Shown piece by piece: positions 19,004-29,129 of a DNA stretch of 64,000 bases (its first letter is position 1; each line of letters opens with the position of its first letter). A program made the position numbers and the translations under genes. This DNA is from Rhizobium sp. S152 (GTDB lineage Bacteria; Pseudomonadota; Alphaproteobacteria; Rhizobiales; Rhizobiaceae): NCBI RefSeq assembly GCF_030380735.1, contig NZ_JAUDRZ010000025.1, forward strand, positions 310,001 to 374,000, given 5' to 3'. Under the pieces are notes generated by a model. It saw only the letters and a list, made by a program, of their open reading frames with translations, was not told the DNA's origin and did no database searches.

Positions 19004-19881
19004 GCGTCGCCAGAGTTGACGAAATCGACCCCGGTGACAGCGCTCGACGACTTGGCGACATCGGGATCGACGCTGGCATGGCTAGGATTGCTCTGCGTTA
19101 CCATCTCCTCGGCCCGCGCCCGGATGTAAGGTTCCATGTGCGCGGCATGCGTAAGGATCCAGAACTGCTTTGCGGCGATCGCCGCAAAGACCTGATCGGC
19201 AACCTCGGATGGCTCCATGGCGTGCGAGGACTTCATGGCATCGGCATCCTCGGACTTGCCAGCAGTCTCGGACTTCATGATGTTTGTTTTCACCAGAGCG
19301 GGGCAAAGGACGGAGACCCCCACTCCTGAACGGCTCGCAACGAGTTCGCGGTAGAGCGTCTCCGAAAGCCCGACGACGGCGTGCTTGCTTGCCACATAGG
19401 CGGAAGCCGCAGAAATGGTGACCAGTCCGGCCGCCGATGCGGTATTGATGATGTGACCGGACTTCCTCTGTCGAAGACCAGGAAGAAAGGCGAGCAAGCC
19501 GTTGACCACGCCGCCGACATTGATGTCGAACATTCGCTTCCAGTCCGCCTCGCTGTGATCCCAGGTGAGCGAGAGCTTGGTGATGCCAGCATTGTTGGCC
19601 ACCAGCCAGGGATCTCCCAACACCTCCACCGTCCGGTCGTGCAGTCTCTGAACATCGGCGAGCTTGCTGACATCGGTGGCGACAGTGATTGTCTCCGCGC
19701 CTGCCGCCTCGACCGCCTTGCGGGCTTCTGCGAGCCGCTCCTCGCTGAGGTCGGCCAGCGCCACCTTCATGCCTTGCCGTGCAGCCTCAAGCGCGATCGC
19801 AAGACCGATACCGCTTGCGCCACCGGTAATGACTGCTACCTTGCCAGCAAGGTCTTCGCCGTGATCCTGCGCCATTTTCAT
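19000..19881 (-). CDS. Short-chain dehydrogenase/reductase
   Basis: NAD(P)-dependent oxidoreductase of the classical SDR type. The cofactor motif is TGGASGIG (about residues 19-26), the NNAG motif follows at about residue 95, and the catalytic triad is Ser in NTASAAG with YVASKHA (Tyr and Lys). Substrate unknown. It leads the exporter cluster and overlaps the HlyD gene, so it may modify the compound that is exported. The neighbouring ATG codons at 19881 and 19875 are both possible starts. Confidence 0.88.
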   Translation of the reverse strand: MKMAQDHGEDLAGKVAVITGGASGIGLAIALEAARQGMKVALADLSEERLAEARKAVEAAGAETITVATDVSKLADVQRLHDRTVEVLGDPWLVANNAGITKLSLTWDHSEADWKRMFDINVGGVVNGLLAFLPGLRQRKSGHIINTASAAGLVTISAASAYVASKHAVVGLSETLYRELVASRSGVGVSVLCPALVKTNIMKSETAGKSEDADAMKSSHAMEPSEVADQVFAAIAAKQFWILTHAAHMEPYIRARAEEMVTQSNPSHASVDPDVAKSSSAVTGVDFVNSGDA

Positions 19882-20079
19882 TCACCCTGTCCTTTTCGAT
19901 GCGAGGGAGGGTAAGACTTGTAGACAGCGATGGAAGTTAGCGGATTGTGAGATGGCCACGGCTAACAGCGGGCTCGGCGTTAGTTGGCCTCCGCCACTCT
20001 CGAACGGCATGGCGAAAACGTTTATTGACGCCCTTCGCTTCACGATGAGAAAATCCGCGGAACACGCGGAGGGATGTTA

Positions 20080-21831
20080 ATGGACTTGAAATCCGAACCT
20101 GCACCTTCTTTGATCCGCCGCCAGATGGAGGTGCTGCGCAACAGCCGGGCGTTCACGGGATCCGACCGTCTGTTTGCGCTTCTTGAATTCGTCGTCGAGG
20201 AGACACTTGCCGGACGCGGCCATGGCCTTAGGGAAGCGGTGATCGGAAACGCCGTGTACCAGCGGGATCCACCCTACGATCCGCGTGTCGATTCGACGGT
20301 GCGCGTGGAGATACGGCGTCTGCGAAAAAAGCTCGAAGAGTACTTCTGCGACGACGGGGGCAGCGATCCCGTGGTGATCACCATCCCGGTCGGCTCATAT
20401 ATCCCTGCATTTGGGACGGAGGTTCAGTCCTCCGACGCGGGACAAGCCCGCAGGATATTCAAGCCGGGGCCGGGCACCATCATCGTTGTGCTGCCGATCA
20501 GGTCACTTGCTGCCAGCGACGAACTGCGTGAGTGTGCAGATCATCTTACCGAAGAACTGATCTATGCGCTGGGATCCGAACCGGGAATCAGCGTGCCATC
20601 AAGAACAACCACCTACACATTCGCAGGTGACACCAAGACGCTTACGGAACTTGCGGCCGACTTCGGGGCGGACGCCGTCGTGCAGGGAACCCTTTCCGAA
20701 CACGTTGGTGCAATTCGCGTGACACTGGAGATTTCCGACGGCCGAGGCATTGTTGTCTCCTCAGATCGCTTCGAAGGCGATATTGAGGCGCGCACGACGC
20801 TCCCGGAACGGATTGCGACCACCCTGGTGAGCCGGATCCGCTTCGACAGCACGAAGATGCGCATGCGCCAGATCAGTCCCGGTCCCTCCGCCGTGGACAG
20901 CCACTCGAAGATCTATCGTGCTCGCCAGCTACTGGACAAGCAGACCGCCGAGCATTTGCGCGAGGCGCTGGCGCTCTTCACCCAGGTCGCCGACGCTGCG
21001 CCTGACTATGCGCGCGGACATTCGGGGATGGCTGATTGCTATTGTGATCTGTTTCGGCTTGGCATCATCGACAACGACACGGCCCACACCAATGCACGAA
21101 ACGCCGTGACGCATGCCCTGGAGATCGACCCGGAATCCGTTGAGGCATATACCGCGCTTGCGACCATTCAGGCATGGCTTGAACGGGATAGAAAGGCGGC
21201 CGAAGAGAGCTTTCAGGCAGCGCTCGCGTTGGGGCGAAGCGCGAGAGCGGCTTGTCTCTACGGAACCTACCTGACGATTATCGGATTTCCGGACGAAGCT
21301 GAGCGGATGTTTCGCGAAGCCCGTCGCATCGAGCCTTTCTCCCAGCAGCAGGACATTGCCGAAGCAGTCAGCCGTTTCCAGTCCCGACGGTTCGATCTGC
21401 TTTCCGCAGGCGAGTCCCTGATCGACAGGCGCAACAAACCCCCGGAGGCCGCCTTCTATCTGGCGCTCGGCAATCACTTTGGCGGCAATGCGGAAGGAGC
21501 CCGGCAATATGCCGGACCACTCAACCATCTGCTCGCCACCAATCCGCAGATCGTATTCGCCGATGCCGAGATCGAAGCCTGGCTCGGCGAACCAGAGCGT
21601 GCTCTGCGCCTTCTCACGACTGGAAACCCCAAGGCAAGCCATTTTGCGCACGCGTCACTTGCGTCGGCAGTCGGCGATGCTGGGCTTGTGCACAGGCATC
21701 TCAATCTTGCTCTCGATCGACGGGAGCTGCCGACGGTCTGGCTGCGCACCGACATCCGTTTCGACGCCTTCCGCCCAACCAGCGAGTTCAAGGAGATTCT
21801 CGCACGGCTCGAGGCCTTGAGACTGTCGTGA
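20080..21831 (+). CDS. TPR protein with N-terminal helical domain and TolB/FlgO-like middle domain
   Basis: Probable cytoplasmic regulator or scaffold of unknown function. The N-terminal 120 residues contain the recurrent segment DPRVDSTVRVEIRRLRKKLE, found in many proteobacterial proteins annotated as adenylate cyclase-like or CadC-like. A middle alpha/beta domain (about 130-265, with LPIRSLAASDELRECADHLT) resembles TolB-N/FlgO folds, and TPR-type repeats run from about 285 to 560. No catalytic cyclase residues were found. The ATG at 20080 is preferred over 20074 because GGAGGG sits seven bases upstream. Divergent from the SDR/exporter cluster across about 200 bp. Confidence 0.7.
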   Translation: MDLKSEPAPSLIRRQMEVLRNSRAFTGSDRLFALLEFVVEETLAGRGHGLREAVIGNAVYQRDPPYDPRVDSTVRVEIRRLRKKLEEYFCDDGGSDPVVITIPVGSYIPAFGTEVQSSDAGQARRIFKPGPGTIIVVLPIRSLAASDELRECADHLTEELIYALGSEPGISVPSRTTTYTFAGDTKTLTELAADFGADAVVQGTLSEHVGAIRVTLEISDGRGIVVSSDRFEGDIEARTTLPERIATTLVSRIRFDSTKMRMRQISPGPSAVDSHSKIYRARQLLDKQTAEHLREALALFTQVADAAPDYARGHSGMADCYCDLFRLGIIDNDTAHTNARNAVTHALEIDPESVEAYTALATIQAWLERDRKAAEESFQAALALGRSARAACLYGTYLTIIGFPDEAERMFREARRIEPFSQQQDIAEAVSRFQSRRFDLLSAGESLIDRRNKPPEAAFYLALGNHFGGNAEGARQYAGPLNHLLATNPQIVFADAEIEAWLGEPERALRLLTTGNPKASHFAHASLASAVGDAGLVHRHLNLALDRRELPTVWLRTDIRFDAFRPTSEFKEILARLEALRLS

Positions 21832-21935
21832 TCTGCACGACTAACGAAGCTCACGTTCAAGGGTGAACACGTCTCACTTCCGGCTCCACGACCACCATTC
21901 TATCGTCCCCGCCCAGATCAACGGAGGCACGGGAC

Positions 21936-22895
21936 GTGAGCCAGAACAGTCAATACCGCAATGCGGATCTCATCGTCGACCGTATCCACGGTGTGCTGGG
22001 ACATTATCCCGGATACCGCACACTTCATGCGGACGGTCGTCTCTATAAGGGGACGTTTCGGGCATACGAAGTCGCGCGGCGCTTCACCCGCGCGGCCCAC
22101 CTTCAGGGGCAGGAACTTCCGGTCACCGTCCGGTTTTCAAAGGGCGGCGGCAATCCCTATGCCCCCTTCAATGCCACCGTTGGGATGGCAACGCGTTTCT
22201 ATCTTGAAGACGGCCGGGTCACAAATCTCGTGATGCTGAGTCAGAAGCTCTTTTTCGCCAACACGATCGAGCAGTTCGTCGAACTGGTGAACGCGATGCA
22301 GCCGACCTCTCCAGGTGGAGGGGTCAATAAGGCGGGACTTGACGCCTTCCTGGCGAAGAACCCGAATGTCATGAACGTCTTCAAGATGCGCGCCGCTTCC
22401 CTTGCCCCGTTGAGCTTCGCCAATACGGAGTTCCATGCCGTCCACGTGTTCCGATATATCAACGCAGCCGACGAAGCGAGCCATGTCCGCTGTCACTGGA
22501 TTCCCCTCGATGGTGTCAAAGGCCAGGATCCGGACGTCTTGACGCACGAGAGTGTCGACGTCCTGTTTGGCGAGATTGGAACCCGGCTGAATGCCGGACC
22601 CGTCGAGTTCGAGCTCGAGCTCGAGCTAGGACAGCCAGGTGACCCCCTCAACGACGCAACCGCGCTGTGGCCGGACAATCGAGAGCGCATTCGCATCGGC
22701 CGCCTGACAGTCGATGCGGCGACGAGCGAGGAAGAGATCGGCGACCGGCTGATGAACCATGATCCGACGATGCTCGTCGACGGCATAGAGGCGACCGACG
22801 ACCCGATCCTCCAGATCAGGCGCGGCGTCTACGAAGCCTCCGCCGCGCAGCGCAGCGGTGGTTGGCATGGAGTGCAATCCAGATCCGGAGACTGA
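21936..22895 (+). CDS. Catalase-related haem peroxidase
   Basis: Small catalase-fold protein of 319 residues, similar in layout to SrpA-like catalase-related peroxidases. The segment GYRTLHADGRLYKGTF carries the distal His region, and VRFSKGGGNPYAP matches the family RFSxGxG motif. A GTG start (VSQNSQYRN) is preceded by GGAGG. It begins a four-gene peroxidase/stress operon with overlapping or near-overlapping genes through 25162, so it likely acts on hydrogen or organic peroxides together with the DyP enzyme. Confidence 0.85.
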   Translation: MSQNSQYRNADLIVDRIHGVLGHYPGYRTLHADGRLYKGTFRAYEVARRFTRAAHLQGQELPVTVRFSKGGGNPYAPFNATVGMATRFYLEDGRVTNLVMLSQKLFFANTIEQFVELVNAMQPTSPGGGVNKAGLDAFLAKNPNVMNVFKMRAASLAPLSFANTEFHAVHVFRYINAADEASHVRCHWIPLDGVKGQDPDVLTHESVDVLFGEIGTRLNAGPVEFELELELGQPGDPLNDATALWPDNRERIRIGRLTVDAATSEEEIGDRLMNHDPTMLVDGIEATDDPILQIRRGVYEASAAQRSGGWHGVQSRSGD

Positions 22896-22899
22896 GTCC

Positions 22900-23316
22900 A
22901 TGGGCCGACGAAATCTCGAATACCTTCGCTCGATCGACGCAGCATGGAATCGTCGGCAGTGGGATGACTACGCGGGTCTCCTGGACGACGATCTGGTCGC
23001 CTGGATGTCCGGAGATCAGGAGCCCCATGGAAAGGCCGAGCATGTGCTGAGGGCACAACGCTTCTGTGCGATGTTTCCAGACAGCCACGTCGAGGAAGAA
23101 TACCTCGATCTGATCCTCAGCCTCGACGGTCACAAGACTTGCAGCGTGGCGGTGATGACCGGTTCCGGCCCAGAAAGCGGCGCGCGCTTTCGCATCACCT
23201 TCGCGCTGATCTGCAAATGGCGTGAAGGCCGCGTTGTCGAGCAGCGCGAATATATCGACCGGGAGCTTTTCGAAAAGCAGCTCGGTCATCCAACCCTAGA
23301 AAGTGGAGAACACTGA
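22900..23316 (+). CDS. SnoaL/NTF2-like protein
   Basis: Cone-shaped alpha+beta-barrel protein of the nuclear-transport-factor-2 superfamily, recognised from the helix NLEYLRSIDAAWNRRQWDDY, the HGKAEHVLRAQRFCAMFPD segment and the C-terminal WREGRVVEQREYIDRELF. The start is set at the ATG at 22900, five bases after the catalase stop with GGAG upstream; longer starts overlap the catalase gene. Such proteins may be small-molecule enzymes or binding proteins, and the role here is unknown. Confidence 0.75.
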   Translation: MGRRNLEYLRSIDAAWNRRQWDDYAGLLDDDLVAWMSGDQEPHGKAEHVLRAQRFCAMFPDSHVEEEYLDLILSLDGHKTCSVAVMTGSGPESGARFRITFALICKWREGRVVEQREYIDRELFEKQLGHPTLESGEH

Positions 23317-23834
23317 TGAGCGATTCCATCGCACCCGTTGAAGAACGCATCGCAATGGCCCAGCCGATGATCGAGCAGCCTGACGGCCTGGGCAAGCGCA
23401 TCGGCAAGCGCGGCGAGTTGACGATCATCGGCAATGTCGTACCCGGCGGCGCAAAGCTCTTCCGTGAGCGCCTGCCCCAGTTCCAGGCCGAGGCCGGTTA
23501 CTGGGAGAGCCGGGTCGGCACCGTGCAGGAGTTTCGTGGGTTCCTCTTCGACAATGACACCCGCTACATGCTGACGGTCGTCTACGACGGCGACTTCAAG
23601 CCATACCTCTCCGACATCGCCAGCCAGGCCCATCCGTGGCTCGACGCGCTGGCGACAGGCGTGCTCGAAGACTATCCGGGCATCAACACTCCCGAAACCG
23701 CGAAGTGGGTCGAGGACCGTCTGGTAGCCGCCGACTTCTTTTACGTCAGCAATCCCGATGTGACCGCCCGCGACATTACTAAGATGAAGAAGCTCTCGAA
23801 GGCCGTGAGCGACCTTCTCGACGCGGCTGGATGA
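23316..23834 (+). CDS. Conserved protein of peroxidase operon, function unknown
   Basis: 172-residue soluble protein, no signal peptide. I do not recognise a named domain. The central part (FRERLPQFQAEAGYWESRVG, then YMLTVVYDGDFKPYLSDI) looks like a ferredoxin-like or antibiotic-biosynthesis-monooxygenase-type alpha/beta fold. Its stop and the next start overlap by 4 bp, so it is translationally coupled to the DyP peroxidase and probably works with it. Confidence 0.7.
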   Translation: MSDSIAPVEERIAMAQPMIEQPDGLGKRIGKRGELTIIGNVVPGGAKLFRERLPQFQAEAGYWESRVGTVQEFRGFLFDNDTRYMLTVVYDGDFKPYLSDIASQAHPWLDALATGVLEDYPGINTPETAKWVEDRLVAADFFYVSNPDVTARDITKMKKLSKAVSDLLDAAG

Positions 23835-25162
23835 TCATGACTTTGGCGCTGGAGCTTCACGACATCCAGGGGACGGTTCTTCGCAACCGTCCAATGCCCT
23901 ACTTCGGCAGCTATCTGATGTTCACGATCCATGATCCCGACCAGGCCCGCGAGCTTCTGAGGCGGCTCGTGCCGCGTATTGCTTCGGCCGCCGCCTGGGA
24001 CAATCCGCCGGAGGATGCGTGGATCAACGTCGTCTTCTCCCATTCCGGCCTTGGCAAGATGGTGCGCGACGCCAGCACGATCGCGGGCTTTCCGCTGGAA
24101 TTCCGCCAGGGAATGGCCGCTCGCAGCGGTTACCTCGGCGATGTCGGAAACGCATCGCCCGATCACTGGGATCTTCCCCACGGCGGTAACGGCTTCGACG
24201 TCGGCCTGCTGGTGATGGCCGGCAGCATCGAACTCAAGGACGAGAAGCTCTCGATCGGCCACGCTGCCGTCGAGGGCCTTGAGGGAGTCGAACTCGTGGC
24301 ACGGCTGGACGTCGCCGTTCCATCGACACTGCGCGAGCATTTCGGCTATGCGGACGGTATCAGCCGCCCCTTCATCGAAGGACAAGGCGGCGATCCCCTC
24401 CCTGGGCAGGACATCGTCAAGCCCGGGGAATTCGTGCTCGGATACGAGAACGAGTTAGGCGTCCGTGCCTCTCTCGATGCCCCGGAAGAGCTCTGGCGGA
24501 ATGGCACCTTCATAGCCATCCGGAAGCTGCGGCAGGACGTTGCGGCGTTCCGGCGTTTCCTGATGGATTCGGCTCCGGATGCGATGGGACAGGAACTCCT
24601 CGCCGCCAAGATGATGGGCCGCTGGCGCAGCGGGGCGCCGCTAGCTCTCTCTCCGGACAGCGATGACGTGAAGCTTGCAAAGGATCCGCTTCGCAACAAC
24701 GACTTCCGCTACGCAGACGACGATCCAGATGGCCGGCACACACCCGCCGGAAGCCACATCCGAAGAATCAATCCTCGCGACGCCCTCAGGGATTCGTTGA
24801 CCCAGACCCGGCTTCACCGGGTCATGAGGCGCGGCTTTTCCTACGGCCCCGAGCTGGAGGAAGGTTCGACGGAAGACGACGGTGTCGACCGTGGCATCGT
24901 TCTGGCGATCATCAACGCCGATCCGGGCCGTCAGTTCGAGTTCGTTCAGGCGCAGTGGATCAATGACGGCGACTTCATCTCGCAGGGTGACCGTTCGGAT
25001 CCAATCATCGGCAGACGTGATCACGCCAACGATTATCAATACCCGGCCTGTCCGGTCAGAAAACGTGTCGGGGGACTGAAGGAATTCACCGTGACACGCG
25101 GCGGCGAGCACGTCTTTCTGCCCGGCCTTGGCGGCTTGCGCTGGCTATTGGACCGACAGTAA
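23831..25162 (+). CDS. Dye-decolourising (DyP-type) peroxidase
   Basis: Haem peroxidase, 443 residues. The distal GxxDG motif is present as FGYADGISRP (Asp is the catalytic acid). The proximal His region with SHIRRINPRD and the distal Arg segment RGFSYGPE follow in the usual order. No Tat or Sec signal is seen, so cytoplasmic. Last gene of the operon beginning with the catalase-like protein. Confidence 0.9.
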   Translation: MIMTLALELHDIQGTVLRNRPMPYFGSYLMFTIHDPDQARELLRRLVPRIASAAAWDNPPEDAWINVVFSHSGLGKMVRDASTIAGFPLEFRQGMAARSGYLGDVGNASPDHWDLPHGGNGFDVGLLVMAGSIELKDEKLSIGHAAVEGLEGVELVARLDVAVPSTLREHFGYADGISRPFIEGQGGDPLPGQDIVKPGEFVLGYENELGVRASLDAPEELWRNGTFIAIRKLRQDVAAFRRFLMDSAPDAMGQELLAAKMMGRWRSGAPLALSPDSDDVKLAKDPLRNNDFRYADDDPDGRHTPAGSHIRRINPRDALRDSLTQTRLHRVMRRGFSYGPELEEGSTEDDGVDRGIVLAIINADPGRQFEFVQAQWINDGDFISQGDRSDPIIGRRDHANDYQYPACPVRKRVGGLKEFTVTRGGEHVFLPGLGGLRWLLDRQ

Positions 25163-25181
25163 ATCTAATCCGGGAGTGGTC

Positions 25182-25646
25182 ATGACGATCCTGATATTTT
25201 CGCTTTGCCTCGGCATCACTTGCGGTCTCCGTGCGATGACGCCACCTGCGGCGGTCGCGTGGGCAGCACATATAGGATGGCTCGATCTGTCGGACACTTG
25301 GCTTGCATTCGTCGGCTCGATGTGGACGCTGGCTCTGTTGACACTCCTTGCTATGACCGAACTGGTGACGGATCAGCTTCCTTCTACGCCAAGCCGCAAG
25401 GTACCACAGCAGTTCGGCGCGCGGCTTTTTACAGGCGGGTTTGTCGGAGCCGCGTTGGCATTGCCGCATGTGCCGTGGATTGTGGGGGCCGCTGTGGGCG
25501 CGATTGGCGCGGTAATCGGGACATACGGCGGGGCGGCCCTTCGAGCAAAGCTCGCCAGTGCGTTTGGGAAAGATCTTCCTGCGGCTCTGCTGGAAGACGC
25601 GGTTGCCGTCTGCACTGCGGGGCTGATCGTGGCAGCTCTGCCATAG
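25182..25646 (+). CDS. DUF4126-type small membrane protein
   Basis: 154-residue integral membrane protein with four or five hydrophobic segments and Gly/Ala-rich helices (FTGGFVGAALALPHV, AAVGAIGAVIGTYGGAALRAK), as in the DUF4126 family. The ATG at 25182 with GGGAG upstream is preferred to the longer frame that overlaps the DyP gene. Function unknown. Confidence 0.75.
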   Translation: MTILIFSLCLGITCGLRAMTPPAAVAWAAHIGWLDLSDTWLAFVGSMWTLALLTLLAMTELVTDQLPSTPSRKVPQQFGARLFTGGFVGAALALPHVPWIVGAAVGAIGAVIGTYGGAALRAKLASAFGKDLPAALLEDAVAVCTAGLIVAALP

Positions 25647-25754
25647 GCAATTCTGTCAAACGCGAATCTTGCGCGGCAGGAGCCTCCAGCGGTGCGGCAT
25701 GCCGTTCAGAACTTTCAGGCTCGACAACTACACAGGCAGACACACCAGATCATC

Positions 25755-26093
25755 ATGAAAAAATACCGCCCAGAACCGATATCGCACCCGCTGATTTATG
25801 GATCTTTCTGCCTGATCGCGTTCTTGATCCTGGTCGCACAGGCAGTCGAATTCCTGCAGACCGGTATATGGAAGACGATGTCACTCCTCACCTTTTTTGA
25901 GATGATTACCGAGGATGACGAATTCGCCGGCACGGCATACCCATCGATGATAGGTGCAGCACTTGGATCGGTGCCAGCTTCGCTCTGCTTCTTCGGCGGC
26001 AGCATTCTGCTTTTAATAGCGGATCGGCGACGAAAAGATTGCGTTGTCGAAAGCGACGGTGTGGAGTCCGAAACGCGCTCCATTGACGACTAG
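25755..26093 (+). CDS. Small two-helix membrane protein, unknown
   Basis: 112 residues from the ATG at 25755 (MKKYRPEPISHPL). Two hydrophobic segments (about 16-38 and 68-90) are separated by an acidic loop (ITEDDEFAGTAYP), with a charged C-terminal tail. No recognised family. The upstream in-frame start at 25692 gives a non-hydrophobic extension and is less likely. Confidence 0.5.
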   Translation: MKKYRPEPISHPLIYGSFCLIAFLILVAQAVEFLQTGIWKTMSLLTFFEMITEDDEFAGTAYPSMIGAALGSVPASLCFFGGSILLLIADRRRKDCVVESDGVESETRSIDD

Positions 26094-26507
26094 CCGCGTG
26101 GTGTTCGCCGGTCGCCAGAAAAACAGTGATACATTGAACGCTGCGGACGCTATCGTCACCACGACCTTGCTGTCGTCCATCGAGTATAATGGAGCCAATC
26201 CCATAACCGCCCCGTTCGCCAAATTGCCTCCCGGGCAGCAGGTTCTCGTCAGGGACGTCGCAGCGATACCTTGCTCCCTTAAACCAGCCGCCACTCTATA
26301 TTTGACAGACTTCAAGGGTCAGCGCGATGAGAATAGGACATCACTAACGCAAGGTCAGATCCTCCTTCGCAGCTCCGGCGACGACAGTCTAGCTCGGACC
26401 CAGGGCATATCGGGACGCAGCTACGCAGCTCCCCGCAAGCAGGCGATGGCGTAATATTGTAGCCTGCGAGCGGAGAGCCAACTCCCTCGCAGGCTGCCGC
26501 TACCTTA
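26094..26507. other. Intergenic region downstream of glucose dehydrogenase
   Basis: About 410 bp between convergent genes. It holds opposing ORFs of 100-136 codons, neither recognisable nor with a good ribosome-binding site, and the inverted repeat listed separately. Otherwise nothing identified. Confidence 0.4.
26461..26495 (-). terminator. Perfect 10-bp inverted repeat, probable gcd terminator
   Basis: AGCCTGCGAG at 26461-26470 pairs perfectly with CTCGCAGGCT at 26486-26495 around a 15-base loop. It lies 13 bases past the gcd stop on the minus strand. A strong T-tract is absent (ACAATATTA follows), so termination efficiency is uncertain. Confidence 0.55.
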
Positions 26508-28931
26508 TCAGTTGTCCGATAATGCGTAGGCAATCAGTTCATCGCTAGGCGGGGTCATCATGAAATGGTGCCCGCCCGCCATGATGAGAAGATACTCCTT
26601 GCCATTCTGCTGGTAGACGATCGGAGAAGCCTGTCCGCCGCCCGGCAGCACGTCGCTCCAGACTGTCTTTCCACTCTTGATGTCTATGGCCCGAATGAGA
26701 TTGTCTGTCGCAGCAGCGACGAACACCAGACCTGACGCTGTAACGGCGGCTCCGCCGTTGTTCGGTGTTCCGATTTCAAACGGAAGCATCGACGGGATGC
26801 CGAAGGGGCCATTGCGCCTCGCCGTCCCGAATGGCCGATCCCACAGCGTCTTCCCGGTCGCAAGCTCTATTGCCCGGATTCCGCCATAGGGTGGCTGCGT
26901 GCAGAGCACCCCGGTCGGCATCACCCAGCCGGCATTGACGAGGATGGCAAGAGGCGTTCCAGCCATCGCGCCCGCACCTTCCGCGCTGGATGAACTCTTC
27001 GCCGCCCGGGGGTCGCCCGCGGGAAACAGTCCCATCTGGTCGGCCTGCTCGCGCTTCACAAGCATGTTCAGGTTGGCGGTATTGTTGTAGTTCGCGACGA
27101 TAACCCCTCGGCGCGGATCGATCGCCACGCTTCCCCAGTCCGAGCCGCCATTGTAGCCGGGCCACTGGATATTGTAGCGGTCAACGTCGGGTGGCGTGTA
27201 TATGCCCTCGTACCGCGCCCGCTTGAAGTTGATGCGGCACATCATCTGGTCGATCGGCGAAAGGCCCCACATGTCCTTCTCGGTCAAGTCGGCCTGACGC
27301 AGCGTGTGATAGAGCGAAAACGGCTGCGTGGGAGAACGCTGATCCGGTTCCGCGCCTCCCTGCGGGACAGGACGCTCCTCAACGCCGTGAAGCGGTTTTC
27401 CAGTCGCACGGTCGAGAACGTAGATGTCGCCCTGCTTTGTTGGAACGAGCAGCGCCGGGACTGACGCTCCGGCGGCGGGGAATTCGACAAGACTCGGCTG
27501 CGATCCGATGTCGTAGTCCCAGACGTCCGCGTGGACGGTCTGGAAAACCCATCGCGGCTTGCCCGTATGGACGTCGAGTGCGACGATGGAGGAGTTGAAT
27601 TTCTTCTCCTCGTCGGAACGCAGTGTCGTGTAATAGTCGCCGGCTGAATTGCCCATCGGGATATAGGCCAGCCCGAGCTTTTCGTCTCCTATGGCAGCGG
27701 TCCAACTGTTTGGGGTACCGAAAGAATAATAGCCTCCTGCTGGCGGCTCCTTCGTGACTTGCGGCTGATTGATATCCCAGGCGAACGTCAGTTTGCCTGT
27801 CACTGCATCATATCCACGGATCACGCCCGATGCCGCCCAGCGACGCTGTCCATCCAGCACCTGGTGACCAGTGACAATAATTCCCTGCACGACGACCGGA
27901 GGTGCCGTGATCGCGGCCGTCCCTGGAATGAGCGGCGTTATCTCTGACGTGTCTGCGTCCTTTTGGGCAAGTCCAGCCTTCAGGTCAGCCGCCCCGTCAG
28001 TACCAAATCCCTGGCACGGCTCACCTGTCGTAGCGTCGACCGCAATCAGGCGCATGTCGAGGGTTCCCTCGATGATCCGCTCTGCGCAAGCCTCACCCGC
28101 AGCGGCAGACGGATTCTTGAAGTATACGACGCCACGGCAGGCTGCCGTGTAGGGGACCCATTCCTGCGGGACCTTGGGATCGAAGGACCAGAGCTGCTTG
28201 CCCGTTGCCGCATCCAGCGCAAAGAGCGCGTTCATCGGCGAGCAACCGTAGATCCGGTCACCGATTTTCAGTGGCGTCAGTTCCGAACCATATTTGGCGG
28301 GGATCGCCCCAGTATGGAAACTCCAGGCCCTTTTTAGATTCTTGACGTTGGCGGGTGTGATCTGCGTTTGGTCGGAGTAGCGCTGCGCGCTCTTTCCAGC
28401 CCCGTAGGCTGACCATTCTCCCGTCGACGCCATGTTGTCGGCGTCATCATAAATGGCGTTGGCTTCCTGCTGCGGAAGATCCGTCACCGGCCCCCCACGA
28501 TTTGCGGATGCGACCGCCACGCAAAGTAGGATCACGAAGGAGAACAGGCCGACGCCGCCAAAGTTCCGGAGTCTTCGCGCGCTCGACGTGTTGGTCAGTG
28601 GAACCACGAGCAGCGCAAGAAACATCAATACGAATGGCCCGGCGAGGCGCGGCGTCAGCGCCCAGAGAGATAGTCCCACTTCCCATAGGGCCCACAGGAC
28701 CGTTCCCACAAAGGCAACCGTGTAGACATAGAATCCGCTCGAACGTCCTAAAGCAAACAGCAGACCCGATGCTGCCAGGAGTATACCAGCGGCCAGATAG
28801 TAAAGGCTGCCTCCAAGCGCCGCCAGCCACAGGCCGCCCCCGCCCAGGATCAATCCAATTATTGCGAGCACCGCGCCGAATAGGACCCTCAGATATTTCC
28901 CTATCGTTGGTGGGTAGGTGGATGTAGTCAT
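26508..28931 (-). CDS. gcd: Membrane-bound PQQ-dependent glucose dehydrogenase
   Basis: Oxidises glucose to gluconolactone in the periplasm and passes electrons to ubiquinone. 807 residues with five N-terminal helices (to about residue 150), then an eight-bladed PQQ propeller with tryptophan-docking repeats such as LFALDAATGKQLWSFDPK, VALDVHTGKPRWVFQTVH and AIDIKSGKTVWSDVLPGG. The HADVWDYDIGSQP segment is typical of quinoprotein dehydrogenases. It is monocistronic and needs PQQ from elsewhere in the genome. Confidence 0.94.
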   Translation of the reverse strand: MTTSTYPPTIGKYLRVLFGAVLAIIGLILGGGGLWLAALGGSLYYLAAGILLAASGLLFALGRSSGFYVYTVAFVGTVLWALWEVGLSLWALTPRLAGPFVLMFLALLVVPLTNTSSARRLRNFGGVGLFSFVILLCVAVASANRGGPVTDLPQQEANAIYDDADNMASTGEWSAYGAGKSAQRYSDQTQITPANVKNLKRAWSFHTGAIPAKYGSELTPLKIGDRIYGCSPMNALFALDAATGKQLWSFDPKVPQEWVPYTAACRGVVYFKNPSAAAGEACAERIIEGTLDMRLIAVDATTGEPCQGFGTDGAADLKAGLAQKDADTSEITPLIPGTAAITAPPVVVQGIIVTGHQVLDGQRRWAASGVIRGYDAVTGKLTFAWDINQPQVTKEPPAGGYYSFGTPNSWTAAIGDEKLGLAYIPMGNSAGDYYTTLRSDEEKKFNSSIVALDVHTGKPRWVFQTVHADVWDYDIGSQPSLVEFPAAGASVPALLVPTKQGDIYVLDRATGKPLHGVEERPVPQGGAEPDQRSPTQPFSLYHTLRQADLTEKDMWGLSPIDQMMCRINFKRARYEGIYTPPDVDRYNIQWPGYNGGSDWGSVAIDPRRGVIVANYNNTANLNMLVKREQADQMGLFPAGDPRAAKSSSSAEGAGAMAGTPLAILVNAGWVMPTGVLCTQPPYGGIRAIELATGKTLWDRPFGTARRNGPFGIPSMLPFEIGTPNNGGAAVTASGLVFVAAATDNLIRAIDIKSGKTVWSDVLPGGGQASPIVYQQNGKEYLLIMAGGHHFMMTPPSDELIAYALSDN

Positions 28932-29129
28932 GCAGGCCCCTTTCCGTGCGACTATCTAGTGCTCGCGGCATTGGCGGTAGCGAGCGATTGAAATGCGTCG
29001 AACGATAGGACAATTGAACCCGGCGGTGCAGTGAGCGCTCGTGAGCTTACAGGGATCTAACGCCGCCCGCCTCAGCCCGCTTGACCAAAGTGGCGTTTTG
29101 GGGCGCCTACTGATGTTAAGCGCTGGTGA

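Noticed and set aside
26044..26454. 136-codon plus-strand ORF and opposing 100-codon ORF (26013-26315)
   Set aside because: Mutually overlapping, no ribosome-binding site, no similarity to known families; not enough to call either.
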